DNA of 64,000 bases from an uncultured Rhodoblastus sp. (GTDB lineage: Bacteria; Pseudomonadota; Alphaproteobacteria; Rhizobiales; Beijerinckiaceae), in assembly GCF_903903185.1 (NCBI RefSeq), contig NZ_CAIUXT010000110.1:1-64000 (forward strand). Direction: 5' to 3'. Every line of letters starts with the position of its first letter. Positions within the stretch are counted from its first letter, which is position 1. Positions 1-8,736 of the stretch are shown here, piece after piece. A program made the translations under genes and the position numbers. Below the pieces are notes generated by a model. It searched no databases, was not told where the DNA came from, and saw only the letters and a list, made by a program, of their open reading frames with translations.

Positions 1-188
1 AAAAACTGCGTCAGGCGGCGCAGGTGATGATGGCTTCGCCCGCCGCGCTGGAATTGCGGCGGATGCAGATGCTGACCGAAGTCGGCGCCGAACAGAACAC
101 CATGACCATCGTGATGATGCCGAGCGAATTCGTCGAAGCCGCCCGCGCCTTCGCGAGAAAAGAGGAATCCGGCGGCAAGGCGGACTAG
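1..188 (+). CDS. C-terminal end of a SPFH/band 7 (slipin-like) protein, partial
   Basis: The frame is open from the left edge (first full codon at 3) and ends at TAG 186-188, giving about 61 residues. The tail holds the segment LRRMQMLTEVGAEQNTMTIV followed by MPSEFVEAARAF. This resembles the C-terminal part of slipin/stomatin-like membrane scaffold proteins, in which a helix of the form LRxLQTLxEI precedes a short hydrophobic patch. The N-terminal membrane segment and SPFH domain lie outside the window, so the assignment rests only on the tail. Slipins assemble into oligomeric membrane rings and often pair with an NfeD-type partner, which cannot be checked here. Confidence 0.6.
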   Translation, partial: KLRQAAQVMMASPAALELRRMQMLTEVGAEQNTMTIVMMPSEFVEAARAFARKEESGGKAD

Positions 189-199
189 GGTTTTGACGC

Positions 200-667
200 T
201 CAGACCGCCTGCCGGCGCGCCCGCTCCATGGTCGAAAGCGCGTAGAAGCCGCGCGCGGTGGAAATCAGCCGGCCGGCCTTGATCATCCGATGTAATTTTA
301 CAGAAAGATTACCTTTCGTAATTTCGAAACCCATTTCGCACAATAGTTCGAAAATGGCGTCGACATGCATGCCGCCGGTCTCGCCCTCCAGCAATTCGAC
401 GATCATCGGTTCGATCTCGCCGGCGCGGTCGGCCGAGGCCCTGCCGACCACGGACAAATGGCTGTCGCCGCGCCGGCCCTGGGCGTCGCCGGCGGCGACG
501 AGAAATTCCACCGCCGAGCGCCGCAGATCGAGGCCGGCGGCGGGATCCTTGGTCGTGAGGCCGGCGATGACGATCTCGATGCGCGCCAGCAGCCGCCGCG
601 CCTCCTCGCGCGCCTCGCGCGCCGCCAGGGCGAGAAACTCCGCATTCTGCTCGAAAGTCGCGCTCAT
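200..667 (-). CDS. Hypothetical protein with C-terminal winged-helix-like domain
   Basis: This protein has 155 residues. The ATG at 667 is preceded on the minus strand by a purine-rich GGGGAAGGGAAGG sequence, so it is preferred over a longer upstream frame of poor composition. Residues 10-60 form a charged helical segment. Residues 85-146 look like a compact winged helix (EPMIVELLEGETGGMHVDAI, then a helix containing KGNLSVKLHRMI and a wing GRLISTARGFYAL), the layout of small DNA-binding domains. No catalytic motif is visible. The gene is convergent with the slipin-like gene, with only 11 bases between the stops. Its role is unknown; a transcription regulator is possible but unproven. Confidence 0.65.
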   Translation of the reverse strand: MSATFEQNAEFLALAAREAREEARRLLARIEIVIAGLTTKDPAAGLDLRRSAVEFLVAAGDAQGRRGDSHLSVVGRASADRAGEIEPMIVELLEGETGGMHVDAIFELLCEMGFEITKGNLSVKLHRMIKAGRLISTARGFYALSTMERARRQAV

Positions 668-1035
668 CGCCTTCCCTTCCCCACTTTGGCTGGGCGCCAA
701 TGAAATTGTCCCACACCTTGACCCTTCGCAACTCAAATCGCCAGGAAAGGCGCGTCGCCCGGCAAGCAACGCCAACCGACGGCATGGTTCCAATCTGAAC
801 CAAAGCCGAAAATCCCGATCAAGGACAGGGCAAGCACCGGTGCAAGCACGGTCGATGACTGGAACATATAGTAAACAAATGGCTTTGCAGAAAAATTCTA
901 GCCCAATCGCGGTAAATTTACGAATGAAATCTTTACATTTCAAAAGCGGTGCATAACAATGTGAATTGTAAATTAACCAACTTGATTGAAAAGTTTACAC
1001 CCCTATCCTGATGGGCGCAGATGGAGGATGGAAGA
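668..1035. other. Intergenic region with AT-rich stretch
   Basis: No convincing gene is present. Bases 850-1000 are clearly AT-richer than the surroundings and contain TTAACC near 976, resembling a CtrA half-site but without a second half at the right spacing. It probably holds promoters for the minus-strand winged-helix gene and for the small plus-strand frame at 1036. Confidence 0.4.
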
Positions 1036-1332
1036 ATGAGAAACAGGCCATGGTTTGCCGCCAGATCGCCGGCCGGGGCGGGCGTTCATTTCGTCCAGAC
1101 TTTGTTCGCCCCCTGGTTCAGGCCGCCGCCGGTCCAGACGCCGACGCCCCGTTTGCCGTCGGATTTCGCCGATTACGGCGCCGAGGACGGCTGGACCGCA
1201 AGCCTCCATCGCGGCGACGGCCTGCCCCCTTTCCTCCTCTGCATCGACATGGCGGCGGGCGCATGCGCCGCCATGCGTTTCGAGCCCTTCGCCCGCCGCA
1301 GCGGCAATGAGTCGCGCGTCCGGGAATTGTGA
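1036..1332 (+). CDS. Small hypothetical protein (98 aa), uncertain
   Basis: The ATG at 1036 has a strong GGAGG (1023-1028) at good spacing, and codon third positions are GC-rich as in real genes here. The product starts MRNRPWFAARSP, has a proline-rich middle (residues 30-45) and a more ordered second half including DYGAEDGWTASLHRGDG and LPPFLLCIDMAAGACA. No family is recognised. The gene lies 230 bases upstream of dksA in the same direction. It could be spurious because long open frames are common at this GC content; the ribosome-binding site is the main support. Confidence 0.35.
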   Translation: MRNRPWFAARSPAGAGVHFVQTLFAPWFRPPPVQTPTPRLPSDFADYGAEDGWTASLHRGDGLPPFLLCIDMAAGACAAMRFEPFARRSGNESRVREL

Positions 1333-1566
1333 CGAGCCCGGTCGAGCGGGCCCCGCGCCAGCTGCGCGAGACTTGCCCGGAAAAAGCGCGCCGAGGTTCG
1401 CCGGCCGCGCGGAAAGCGGGCGGCGCGTCCCTCGCGCATTCGAAGCTTTACTTGCTTTCCTTCGGCGTTTACGAGTTTTCGCGGACGCAACCGTCACAAC
1501 GCCCATTGTCGCCGTCAACGGCGCGAGATATAAGGGCCGCGCGTCGCGAAGGGGAGATCTGGAATC

Positions 1567-1986
1567 ATGGCCTCGGCCACTCAAACGGAAAATTACCGCC
1601 CATCGGAAGACGAACCGTTTATGAACGATCGTCAAAAAGAGTACTTCCGGCGCAAATTGTTGAGTTGGAAAGAGGAAATTTTGCAGGAGGCGCGCGAGAC
1701 GCTCGCCGCGCTGCAAGCCGAGAGCGAAAATCACGCCGATATCGCCGATCGCGCCTCTTCGGAAACCGACCGCGCCATCGAACTGCGGGCGCGCGATCGC
1801 CAGCGCAAGCTGATTTCCAAGATCGACTCGGCCATCGGCCGGATCGACGAGGGAACCTACGGCTATTGCGAGGAAACCGGCGACCCCATTTCGTTGAAAC
1901 GGCTTGACGCCCGCCCGATCGCCACTTTGTCGATCGAGGCCCAGGAACGTCACGAGCGCCGCGAACGCGTCTATCGCGACGACTGA
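1567..1986 (+). CDS. dksA: RNA polymerase-binding transcription factor DksA
   Basis: This 139-residue protein is a DksA: a coiled-coil segment (about residues 20-85, including RRKLLSWKEEILQEARETL) followed by the zinc-finger-like region YGYCEETGDPISLKRLDARP and the C-terminal helix IEAQERHERRERVYRDD. DksA binds in the RNA polymerase secondary channel and works with ppGpp to adjust rRNA, amino-acid and stress promoters. Only one cysteine remains where the classical protein has four, as is common in alphaproteobacterial DksA, so zinc is probably not bound in the usual way. The ATG at 1567 follows GGGGAGATC; a second ATG at 1621 lies inside the conserved N-terminal extension. A strong terminator follows. 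Confidence 0.93.
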   Translation: MASATQTENYRPSEDEPFMNDRQKEYFRRKLLSWKEEILQEARETLAALQAESENHADIADRASSETDRAIELRARDRQRKLISKIDSAIGRIDEGTYGYCEETGDPISLKRLDARPIATLSIEAQERHERRERVYRDD

Positions 1987-2014
1987 CCGGCTTCCATCCG
2001 CAGCTCATCGGCCC

Positions 2015-2063
2015 GAATAAAAAGACGCCGCCCCGAAAAATTCGGAGCGGCGTCTTTTTATTC
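2015..2063. terminator. Bidirectional intrinsic terminator after dksA
   Basis: A perfect 17-bp inverted repeat (arms 2015-2031 and 2047-2063) has an A-run at its left and a T-run at its right. It can therefore end transcription both of dksA (plus strand) and of the convergent FliO-like gene (minus strand). Confidence 0.9.
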
Positions 2064-2095
2064 GGCTTGTCAAATTGCGGCCTCGCCGCGCGGTC

Positions 2096-3373
2096 TTATT
2101 TATTCAGCGGACGGCCGAGCAGTTTGGCCATTTCTTCTTCCAGCGATTCCAGCGGTTCATAATCGGCGTCGAAAACCAGTTCCGGCGCAGGCTTCGGCGC
2201 CGGGGCCGGCGCGTGCTCGGGCTCTGCGACGAATTCGGGCTGCGACTCTGGCGGCAATTCCGGTTCGGGCTTTGGCGCGAGCGGATGGAAAGCTTCCGCG
2301 AACGGCGGCTCGACCTCGGGCGCCGGCGGCGGCTCGACCTCGGGCGCCGGGGGAGGCTCATGCGCGACAGGCGGCGGCTCATGCGCGACGGGCGGCGGCT
2401 CATGCGCGACGGGCGGCGGCTCGTATGCTGCGGGCGGCGGCTCGTGCGTGACTGGCGGCGGCTCGTGCGTGACTGGCGGCGGTTCGTGCGCGAAGGGCGG
2501 AATTATCTGAGCCGGTTCGGCGGCGACCGGCGCGATGGGCGCAGGCGCGACGGGGTTGGAGCGGCGCGCGATCGGCGGCATGACGAAACGCGGCCTCGGC
2601 GGCGGCGCGTCGACCTTCGGGCCGAGCGGCGGAAAACCCGGCGGCGTGAGGCGCGGCGGCGGGCCGAGCGGTCTTGCCGGACCGAAGGCCGGTCCCGCGG
2701 ACGGACCGCTTCTCGGCGGCAGCGGGAAACGCGGTATTTGCCGTTCAGGCGGCGGGGCGGGAGGCGCGTCGGGCTCCGAGGCGACCGGCGGGACGAGGCC
2801 GGGAACCAAAGGCGGCGCCAATTCGGGCGCCGGCGCCGGCGTCGGGACAGGCTCGGGGGCCAAAGCCGGCCCAGGGACGAACAAGGGTTCGGCTTCGGCG
2901 GCGGCGATGGCGGTCTCGATCGCGGCGGCCACTTCCGGCAAAGGCATCGACTCCGGCAGCGGCGCGGGAACTGGCGCGGGCGCCGGAACCTGCGCTTGAG
3001 GCGGCGCGGGAACCGGCAAGGGCGGCTGAATCGGAATCGACGGCGCCGAAACCTCACCGGCGCGCGGCCCGCGCGATTCGCGCGGCTCGATCCGGACGAT
3101 GCCCGATTCCACCAGCACGTCATTGGGGCCGCCGATCAACAACAGATGCTCGACATTGTCGCGCCGCACCAGCAGCAATTGCCGCTCGCCGTCGAGGTCG
3201 AAAGTTTCGACGAAGCCAAGCCGCAATTGCCGCGAACGCGCGCTGCTCGGCAGGCGCCGGCGCAGATCGACCGCGATCTCGACGATCTTGAGGATGAGGA
3301 TGATGGCGACGCCGAAGGCGATGGCTGCCAAAATCCAGGCGAGCATCTTGTTATCTTGCAAAAAAGTCGGCAT
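2096..3373 (-). CDS. FliO-like single-pass membrane protein with long proline-rich repeat region
   Basis: This 425-residue protein has an N-terminal membrane helix (residues 11-31, LAWILAAIAFGVAIILILKI) and then a FliO-like beta-rich segment (about 45-95) containing QLLLVRRDNVEHLLLIGGPN. A low-complexity region from about 100 to 385 follows, rich in Pro/Ala/Glu, with tandem HEPPPV(A/T) repeats. The conserved C-terminal tail is LEEEMAKLLGRP. FliO assists assembly of the flagellar export gate, and alphaproteobacterial proteins of this layout are often labelled FliO family. No other flagellar gene is in the window, so a flagellar role is unproven. A CtrA-type box lies about 80 bases upstream. 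A second in-frame ATG (codon 10) is an alternative start. Confidence 0.7.
   Translation of the reverse strand: MPTFLQDNKMLAWILAAIAFGVAIILILKIVEIAVDLRRRLPSSARSRQLRLGFVETFDLDGERQLLLVRRDNVEHLLLIGGPNDVLVESGIVRIEPRESRGPRAGEVSAPSIPIQPPLPVPAPPQAQVPAPAPVPAPLPESMPLPEVAAAIETAIAAAEAEPLFVPGPALAPEPVPTPAPAPELAPPLVPGLVPPVASEPDAPPAPPPERQIPRFPLPPRSGPSAGPAFGPARPLGPPPRLTPPGFPPLGPKVDAPPPRPRFVMPPIARRSNPVAPAPIAPVAAEPAQIIPPFAHEPPPVTHEPPPVTHEPPPAAYEPPPVAHEPPPVAHEPPPVAHEPPPAPEVEPPPAPEVEPPFAEAFHPLAPKPEPELPPESQPEFVAEPEHAPAPAPKPAPELVFDADYEPLESLEEEMAKLLGRPLNK
2311..2500. repeat. Tandem repeats encoding HEPPP units
   Basis: About seven imperfect 21-base units encode HEPPPVA/HEPPPVT on the minus strand, followed by two PAPEVEPP units. 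They lie inside the FliO-like gene and are likely to vary in copy number. Confidence 0.8.
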
Positions 3374-3788
3374 GGGCGCTGCCCGCCTCCAGATTCTCGG
3401 ACCCGTTCATGCTCTTCTATAACTCAAGGTTGGGGGGGGTGCGCAAGAAAGGTTAATGTTTGGTTAACGCCTGCCCGCGCCAATGGGACGCGAACGGGAC
3501 ATTTTCTGTCAACCGGACAGGAATCGGCGAGATCGAGGCGGACTCCGGTTCGCTTGCGCGGCAGTTCTCGAGTCGGCGCATGCGACGCCTGAAAACCAGA
3601 CTACCGGAACGCGTTCGGCGCCCTGAAAGTCGCCCTTCTTTCGACGGGCCCGGCGCGCGCGCGCGCCGGACCGAGACTCGCGGGTTCCCACCGGAGAGTC
3701 TTGGTATAAATTGGACTTTTCCGCGATTCGGGCGAATCGCGAAAACCGGCGCAACCCAGGCTTCGCCGGCATTTGCAAGGGCAGTCGA
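3374..3788. other. Divergent intergenic region between FliO-like gene and cckA
   Basis: No gene is supported here; the open frames in this stretch have no recognisable content or ribosome-binding sites. It contains a run of eight G residues near 3431-3440 and a CtrA-type box at 3453-3467. It should hold the promoters for both flanking genes. Confidence 0.5.
3453..3467. promoter_or_regulatory. Candidate CtrA binding site
   Basis: The sequence TTAATGTTTGGTTAA is a perfect TTAA-N7-TTAA, the full-site consensus of the cell-cycle regulator CtrA; on the minus strand it reads TTAACCAAACATTAA. It is about 80 bases upstream of the FliO-like gene start and about 320 bases upstream of cckA. Confidence 0.6.
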
Positions 3789-6293
3789 GTGACAGAGATC
3801 TCTCCCCATTCGAGCGTCGACCGGTCGGAACGCGCCGGCAGTCCCGGGCTCGTGCTGCTGCTCGCCTTCGGCCTGGTCGCGGTCATGGCCGTCTTTTCCT
3901 TCCTGCAACAGGAACAGGCGACGAAGCTCATCCTCGTCCTGCTGGCGTTTCTGGCCTTTGTCGGCAGTTCGGCGCTGCTCGCCTACGCCCTCGGCTTTTT
4001 GCAGATTTCCGGCGCGCAGGCGCGCAACGACGTCACCAAGATCATCGCCGACACCAGCCCCGACGGCATGATCGTCACCGAGGGCGAATCGCGCATCGTC
4101 TACGCCAACGAGACCTATCTCGCGCTGTCGGGCGCCGCCGACGCCTCCGGCCTGCGCACGGTGGACCGGCTGTTTTCCGGGGCGCCGGAAGTTTCCGAGC
4201 CGCTCTACCGGCTGGCGCAGGCGGCGCGCGACCACAAGCGCGGCGCCGAGGAGCTGCGCCTGACCCCGCCCCTGCTCGGCGAAAGCGCGGTCGGCTGGTA
4301 TCGCATCCGCGTCCGGCCGATCGAGCGGGATTCCGGCGCCGTCGGCGCCTTGTGGACGGTTTCCGACGTCACCCGCGAACGCGAGCGCCATGAGAACGTG
4401 TTTCAGGAATTGCAACACGCCATCGATTTTCTCGATCACGCGCCGGCCGGGTTTTTCTCCACCGATCCCGGCGGCAATATTTCCTACATGAATGCGACTT
4501 TGGCAGACTGGCTGGATTTCGACCTCGCCCAGGTCGGCTCCGGCGGCCTCGCGCTGCGCGACATCGTGGTCGGCGACGCCATCGCGCTGCTGTCTGCCGG
4601 CATGGGGCCGCCAAATTCCGTGCGCACCGAGCAGATCGATCTCGATCTGCGCCGCCGCGACGGGTTGCGCCTGCCGGTGCGGCTGCTGCACCGCGTCGCC
4701 TATGGCCATGACGGGGCGCCCGGCGCCTCGCGCACGCTGGCGCTCAACCGCGCCCCCGGCGGCGAGCCGGCGGAGGAGGCGCGGGCGGCGGAAGTGCGCT
4801 TCGCCCGCTTCTTCAATTCGACGCCGATGGCCATCGCCACCGTGGACGGCGACGGGTTGGTCCTGCGCTCCAACGCCGCTTTCGCCCGGCTGCTGCCCGG
4901 CGCGCTCAAGGACATCGGCGGGCGCCGTCAGATCGCCAATGGTATCGAAGAAGCCCAGCGCGGCGCCTTGCAGGCGGCCATCGCCGTCGCCGCCAGCGGG
5001 GCCGAGGATCATGCGCCGATCGACGCGGCGCTGGCCGGCGCCAAAGGCTCGGCGCGGCTGTTCGTCACGCCCAACGAGGAGGCCGACCAGCGCGGCGCGG
5101 TGATCTTCGCGCTCGACACCACCGAGGAGCGCAACCGCGAAGAGCAATTGCACCAGTCGCAGAAAATGCAGGCGGTCGGGCAACTGGCCGGCGGCGTCGC
5201 CCATGACTTCAACAATGTGCTGACCGCGATCATCGGCTATTCCGATCTGCTGCTGGCCAATCACCGCCCGACCGATCCGTCCTTCCAGGACATCATGCAG
5301 ATCAAGCAGAACGCCAACCGCGCCGCCGGCCTGGTGCGGCAATTGCTGGCTTTCTCGCGCCGCCAGACGCTGCGCCCGCAGGTGCTGCAACTCGGCGACG
5401 TGTTGTCGGAACTGCAAATGCTGACGCGCCGTCTCGTCGGCGAAAAGATCGAGGTCGATCTGAAACAGGGCCGCGACCTGTGGCTCGTCAAGGCCGATCT
5501 GAACCAGTTCGAACAGGTGATCATGAACCTGATCGTCAACGCCCGCGACGCCATGCCGGACGGCGGCAAGATTTTTATCCGCACCAAGAATGTCGCGGCG
5601 TCGGAATGCGCCGCCTATGGCGAAAAACTTCTGCCCGCCGCCGATTATGTGGTGGTCGAGGTCGAGGATAATGGCAGCGGCATCGCGCCGGAAATCCGCG
5701 ACAAGATTTTCGATCCGTTCTTCACCACCAAGGAAGTCGGCAAGGGCACCGGCCTCGGCCTGTCGATGGTCTATGGCATCGTCAAGCAGACCGGCGGTTT
5801 CGTGTTCTGCGATTCCGAGGTCGGGCGCGGCACGACCTTCCGCATTTTCCTGACCCGCCATATCGCCGAGGAAGAACCCGCCGAGGCGCCGAAGACGGAG
5901 GAGAAAAAGCCCGCCGCCGACCATACCGGCCATGGCGTGGTGCTGCTGGTCGAAGACGAGGAGGCGGTGCGCTCGTTTGGCGCGCGGGCGCTGGCGTCGC
6001 GCGGCTATACTGTGCTCGAAGCCGATTCCGGCGTCGACGCCTTGCGCGTGGTGGAGGAGACCAGCGAGCACATTGATCTGGTGGTCTCCGACGTGGTGAT
6101 GCCGGAGATGGACGGCCCGACGATGTTCGGCGAATTGCGCAAGCGCGGCATCAAATGCCGGGTGATTTTCGTCTCGGGCTATGCCGAGGAGGCCTTTTCG
6201 AAAAACCTCCCCGAGGGCGAGGATTTCGGATTCTTGCCGAAGCCGTTTACCTTGAAGCAGTTGATCGAGACGGTTAAGGCGAATATGCGGTGA
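3789..6293 (+). CDS. cckA: Cell-cycle hybrid histidine kinase CckA
   Basis: The 834-residue product has two membrane helices (about residues 20-38 and 46-71), PAS-like sensor segments between about 80 and 440, and a HisKA dimerisation domain with [20 protein letters not shown] (phospho-His about 472). A HATPase domain ([28 protein letters not shown]) and a C-terminal receiver follow ([12 protein letters not shown], phospho-Asp about 768). This order and the HDFNN box are those of CckA, which phosphorylates the ChpT phosphotransferase and so controls CtrA and CpdR in alphaproteobacteria. The GTG at 3789 follows AAGGG; the frame is open further upstream but lacks conserved sequence. DivK and PleD, also in this window, act in the same network. 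Confidence 0.95.
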   Translation: MTEISPHSSVDRSERAGSPGLVLLLAFGLVAVMAVFSFLQQEQATKLILVLLAFLAFVGSSALLAYALGFLQISGAQARNDVTKIIADTSPDGMIVTEGESRIVYANETYLALSGAADASGLRTVDRLFSGAPEVSEPLYRLAQAARDHKRGAEELRLTPPLLGESAVGWYRIRVRPIERDSGAVGALWTVSDVTRERERHENVFQELQHAIDFLDHAPAGFFSTDPGGNISYMNATLADWLDFDLAQVGSGGLALRDIVVGDAIALLSAGMGPPNSVRTEQIDLDLRRRDGLRLPVRLLHRVAYGHDGAPGASRTLALNRAPGGEPAEEARAAEVRFARFFNSTPMAIATVDGDGLVLRSNAAFARLLPGALKDIGGRRQIANGIEEAQRGALQAAIAVAASGAEDHAPIDAALAGAKGSARLFVTPNEEADQRGAVIFALDTTEERNREEQLHQSQKMQAVGQLAGGVAHDFNNVLTAIIGYSDLLLANHRPTDPSFQDIMQIKQNANRAAGLVRQLLAFSRRQTLRPQVLQLGDVLSELQMLTRRLVGEKIEVDLKQGRDLWLVKADLNQFEQVIMNLIVNARDAMPDGGKIFIRTKNVAASECAAYGEKLLPAADYVVVEVEDNGSGIAPEIRDKIFDPFFTTKEVGKGTGLGLSMVYGIVKQTGGFVFCDSEVGRGTTFRIFLTRHIAEEEPAEAPKTEEKKPAADHTGHGVVLLVEDEEAVRSFGARALASRGYTVLEADSGVDALRVVEETSEHIDLVVSDVVMPEMDGPTMFGELRKRGIKCRVIFVSGYAEEAFSKNLPEGEDFGFLPKPFTLKQLIETVKANMR

Positions 6294-6322
6294 GGGGCAG
6301 ACGCGTGAATTTTTCGAAACAC

Positions 6323-8344
6323 TTAATCTAGCTCTCCACAGCCCGCGGCTATAAGCGCATCAAAAATCATGTCGGCTTCAAAAGGTGAGCGGGTAGGATC
6401 ATCAGCGCTCCCTTTTGGAACGAAAACAACCAATCCGGCGCGGGCGCGAGTCAGCAAAACGCGATAGCCGTTCAGCCGAAATCGTTTTTTCTCGGATTCA
6501 CGGATGATTTGCCAGCGAGGCGCACGCATCATCCGTGGCAACCATTCTGATCCGGACCAGATCAGGTCATTCCCCCAGCACAATCCGACATAGTCTAACT
6601 CCAACCCTTGACAGCCGAATTCGCTCATGGGTGTCTCCAGGGCGCCAGAACTGCGAAAATCCATATATGGTTTGAGGAACCAATGCCCGATTGTGGTAAG
6701 GTCATCAGATCGAGGGGCAGGAGGCACGCCTTCGCCGACCATCCTCACCGCCCCGGAACTTGTCAAAAGTCCCACCGACCTTCCGCCTCGCCGATATTCA
6801 CTTAACCAAGCCTTGGCCCTTCGCAGGTCACGAGTGATCATCGCCGGCGGCGAAGCCATCAAAGCGGAAATACATTTCGCCTTTTCGATTTGGCTATCCA
6901 ATAGCGCAGCGACCCAATCCCCGTGCAAGGGATTCCGATAAGCGCGAACTCCGTTGGCGAGATGCAGGCCAGCCTCGGAATGAAGCTGGTTTCGATCAAG
7001 GGTTCCGCAATGAGCTAGGCCAGCGCCAGATACCGACGGACCTCCATCGATCGCCTGGGGCGCGGCGATAATTTTCCAGACGGAACCGGATTTTGCCGAT
7101 TGAGCGAGAGCTTCTCCCCAGAGCGCCAAGCCACCCTCTCCGCGATTGATTTCTTGGCCCGGCCCGACGAGACAAACGAGGCAACTCCAATCGAGACGAT
7201 CGAGAATGCCCAAAAACAATGCGGGTTCCGATGTGGGCCGTCCCATCAGTTTTTGGCCAACTTCTTCGTTCCACGCCCGCTGCGCCTCGTCGAAAATGAT
7301 GACATTTTCGGGCGGCGTAGCGCCGTCCGTGTGCTCTTTTAAATACCCAAGCAAATTCTGAATGGCGGCGTCCGCTTCATATTTTGCTTTGGACTTCGAG
7401 ACCCCCGTCCGGGCGGCGCAGTCTGCGGCAAGGGCTTCCGTAAGCACATGCACAAGCGGACGATTCCCCGAAAGCAGCGCGCCGGATTGTGAATTGGAAC
7501 GACTTTTAATCGCGAGGTCTAGCCCTAACAGGGTCTTCCCCGCTCCGGGGGCGCCCGTGACAAAGCAAATGACTTTTTGACGGCCAGCTTCTGCCTCTCG
7601 AACAATCGCGCGAAGGATTCGCGCGGCCTCTTGAAGTTCCGAATCCGCAGCATCGCCGCGGCCAATATCTGCGATTCCGTGACCTGCATAAAGCGCCTGG
7701 GCAGCTTCGATAATCGTCGGCGTCGGCCTGTAAGGCGATAAATCGAAAGAAAGCGCATCAAGATCTGGCGTTCTGAAATCGATCATTTTCTCCAAATCAA
7801 TTAGCACATCACCAAGCGTGTTTCGATTCGTCCGTTGCAGACCAACTGAACCATTACGGACCGACAAATTCAGCGATCGTGGATCGGCATTTTCAGCGCA
7901 TAGAACCGGGATAATCAATCGGCTTTGACTCGCCTCATGAAAATCTTGAAGAGATAGAGCGTATCTCTCGGTTTGCACACAATGAGCCGTTGTATATGAC
8001 GCTTCACCAATCTTGAATTCTATGACCACGACAATGCCTGGCATAAGCACAATCGCATCCATGCGCTTTCCAAGCCGAAGTAATGGCGCTTCAAGCAAAA
8101 TCGACCATTGATGTGACGTATCTCCAACCCTTTCAAATGTCTGGCGCAATATTTCGACTTCACGAACCCACGCTCGAACCTGTTCGGCCTCGGCCGATGC
8201 ATGAAACGCGATGTGCTGTTTAGAAAGCCGTCCAACAATTAAGTCTGGTTCGGAATTTAGAAATTCCGATACCTTGCTAGCGTAAAAAGAGCGTCCCGTA
8301 GCGTCACCCGCCTGAATTAAAGAATCTTGCATAAGCGCGATCAT
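6323..8344 (-). CDS. DUF2075-type (Schlafen group 3-like) helicase fused to a PD-(D/E)xK-like nuclease domain
   Basis: This 673-residue protein has two recognisable parts. Residues 80-150 contain RMDAIVLMPGIVVVIEFKIG, where D96, E109 and K111 fit the D...ExK core of PD-(D/E)xK nucleases. Residues 255-660 are a superfamily-1-like helicase: Walker A GAPGAGKT (264-271), Walker B VIIFDEAQ (347-354) and a late motif YRVLLTRARAGLVVFVP near the C-terminus. DUF2075 proteins are predicted DNA/RNA helicases, some found among phage-defence genes. Base composition is visibly less GC-rich than the neighbours, and the gene stands alone, convergent with cckA. No strong ribosome-binding site is seen; M5 is an alternative start. 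A role in defence or repair is inference. Confidence 0.82.
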   Translation of the reverse strand: MIALMQDSLIQAGDATGRSFYASKVSEFLNSEPDLIVGRLSKQHIAFHASAEAEQVRAWVREVEILRQTFERVGDTSHQWSILLEAPLLRLGKRMDAIVLMPGIVVVIEFKIGEASYTTAHCVQTERYALSLQDFHEASQSRLIIPVLCAENADPRSLNLSVRNGSVGLQRTNRNTLGDVLIDLEKMIDFRTPDLDALSFDLSPYRPTPTIIEAAQALYAGHGIADIGRGDAADSELQEAARILRAIVREAEAGRQKVICFVTGAPGAGKTLLGLDLAIKSRSNSQSGALLSGNRPLVHVLTEALAADCAARTGVSKSKAKYEADAAIQNLLGYLKEHTDGATPPENVIIFDEAQRAWNEEVGQKLMGRPTSEPALFLGILDRLDWSCLVCLVGPGQEINRGEGGLALWGEALAQSAKSGSVWKIIAAPQAIDGGPSVSGAGLAHCGTLDRNQLHSEAGLHLANGVRAYRNPLHGDWVAALLDSQIEKAKCISALMASPPAMITRDLRRAKAWLSEYRRGGRSVGLLTSSGAVRMVGEGVPPAPRSDDLTTIGHWFLKPYMDFRSSGALETPMSEFGCQGLELDYVGLCWGNDLIWSGSEWLPRMMRAPRWQIIRESEKKRFRLNGYRVLLTRARAGLVVFVPKGSADDPTRSPFEADMIFDALIAAGCGELD

Positions 8345-8603
8345 TGTCTGTTTTCGGAATAATTTGCTAATTTAACGAAGAGTTTCAAGAAAGCAAAAAA
8401 TGAATGCGACGGCTGATAAGGTGACCCTACGGCAACAGAATCGCTTCCAGGCGTCTCAAGTCACCGGATATTTGCGTTAGAAGCCGCCTCGCACCGCAGT
8501 CGGGCGCAACCCACGGCGTAGTTGGGCTTCATAACTGCGACGGTTTGAGCCGAGGATCGGCGGACTGGACCAAGCGCCGGCGCCAAAGTTATTGACGGCT
8601 AAT

Positions 8604-8639
8604 ACCCGGACTCGGAAGTCTTGACTTCCGAGTCCGGGT
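8604..8639. repeat. Perfect 16-bp inverted repeat, 4-base loop
   Basis: The arms ACCCGGACTCGGAAGT (8604-8619) and its exact complement (8624-8639) are separated by CTTG. No T-run follows on either strand, so an ordinary intrinsic terminator is unlikely. Confidence 0.85.
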
Positions 8640-8675
8640 TAGGAGCGAATGCGACGCCAAGCTTATGCGAGGGAT

Positions 8676-8705
8676 TCCACAATCGCGACGCGTCGCGATT
8701 GTGGA
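8676..8705. repeat. Perfect 30-bp palindrome without spacer
   Basis: The sequence reads identically on both strands over 30 bases, centred on CGACG|CGTCG with outer arms TCCACAATCG. It lies just upstream of the broken cdh copy. It may be a protein-binding site or a mobile-element remnant. Confidence 0.85.
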
Positions 8706-8736
8706 GACTTGGTATAAAGCGCTGACGGTGAGACCT

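Larger units (their letters stand above)
8345..8736. other. Non-coding accessory spacer with two palindromes
   Basis: No gene is supported. The part next to the nuclease-helicase gene (8345-8410) is AT-rich and probably holds its promoter. The rest contains two near-perfect or perfect palindromes, at 8604-8639 and 8676-8705, listed separately. Confidence 0.5.

Noticed and set aside
2311-2500. Regularly spaced repeats considered as a CRISPR array
   Set aside because: The units are 21 bases, in frame, without unique spacers, and encode HEPPPV repeats; no cas genes are present.
2075-3592. Arg-rich open frame of 505 codons opposite the FliO-like gene
   Set aside because: The sequence is RR/GR repeats arising from the complementary strand of proline-rich repeats.
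3453-6071. Long open frame of 872 codons on the minus strand opposite cckA
   Set aside because: It is antisense to a clearly conserved histidine kinase. Its product is low-complexity Gly/Arg/His-rich sequence, an effect of high GC in the third codon positions.
8401-8481. Short frame (MNATADKVTLRQQNRF...) before the palindromes
   Set aside because: Only 26 codons, weak ribosome-binding site and no similarity that I recognise.
8604-8639. Hairpin considered as an intrinsic terminator
   Set aside because: No run of T follows on either strand and no gene ends within 200 bases on the reading side.
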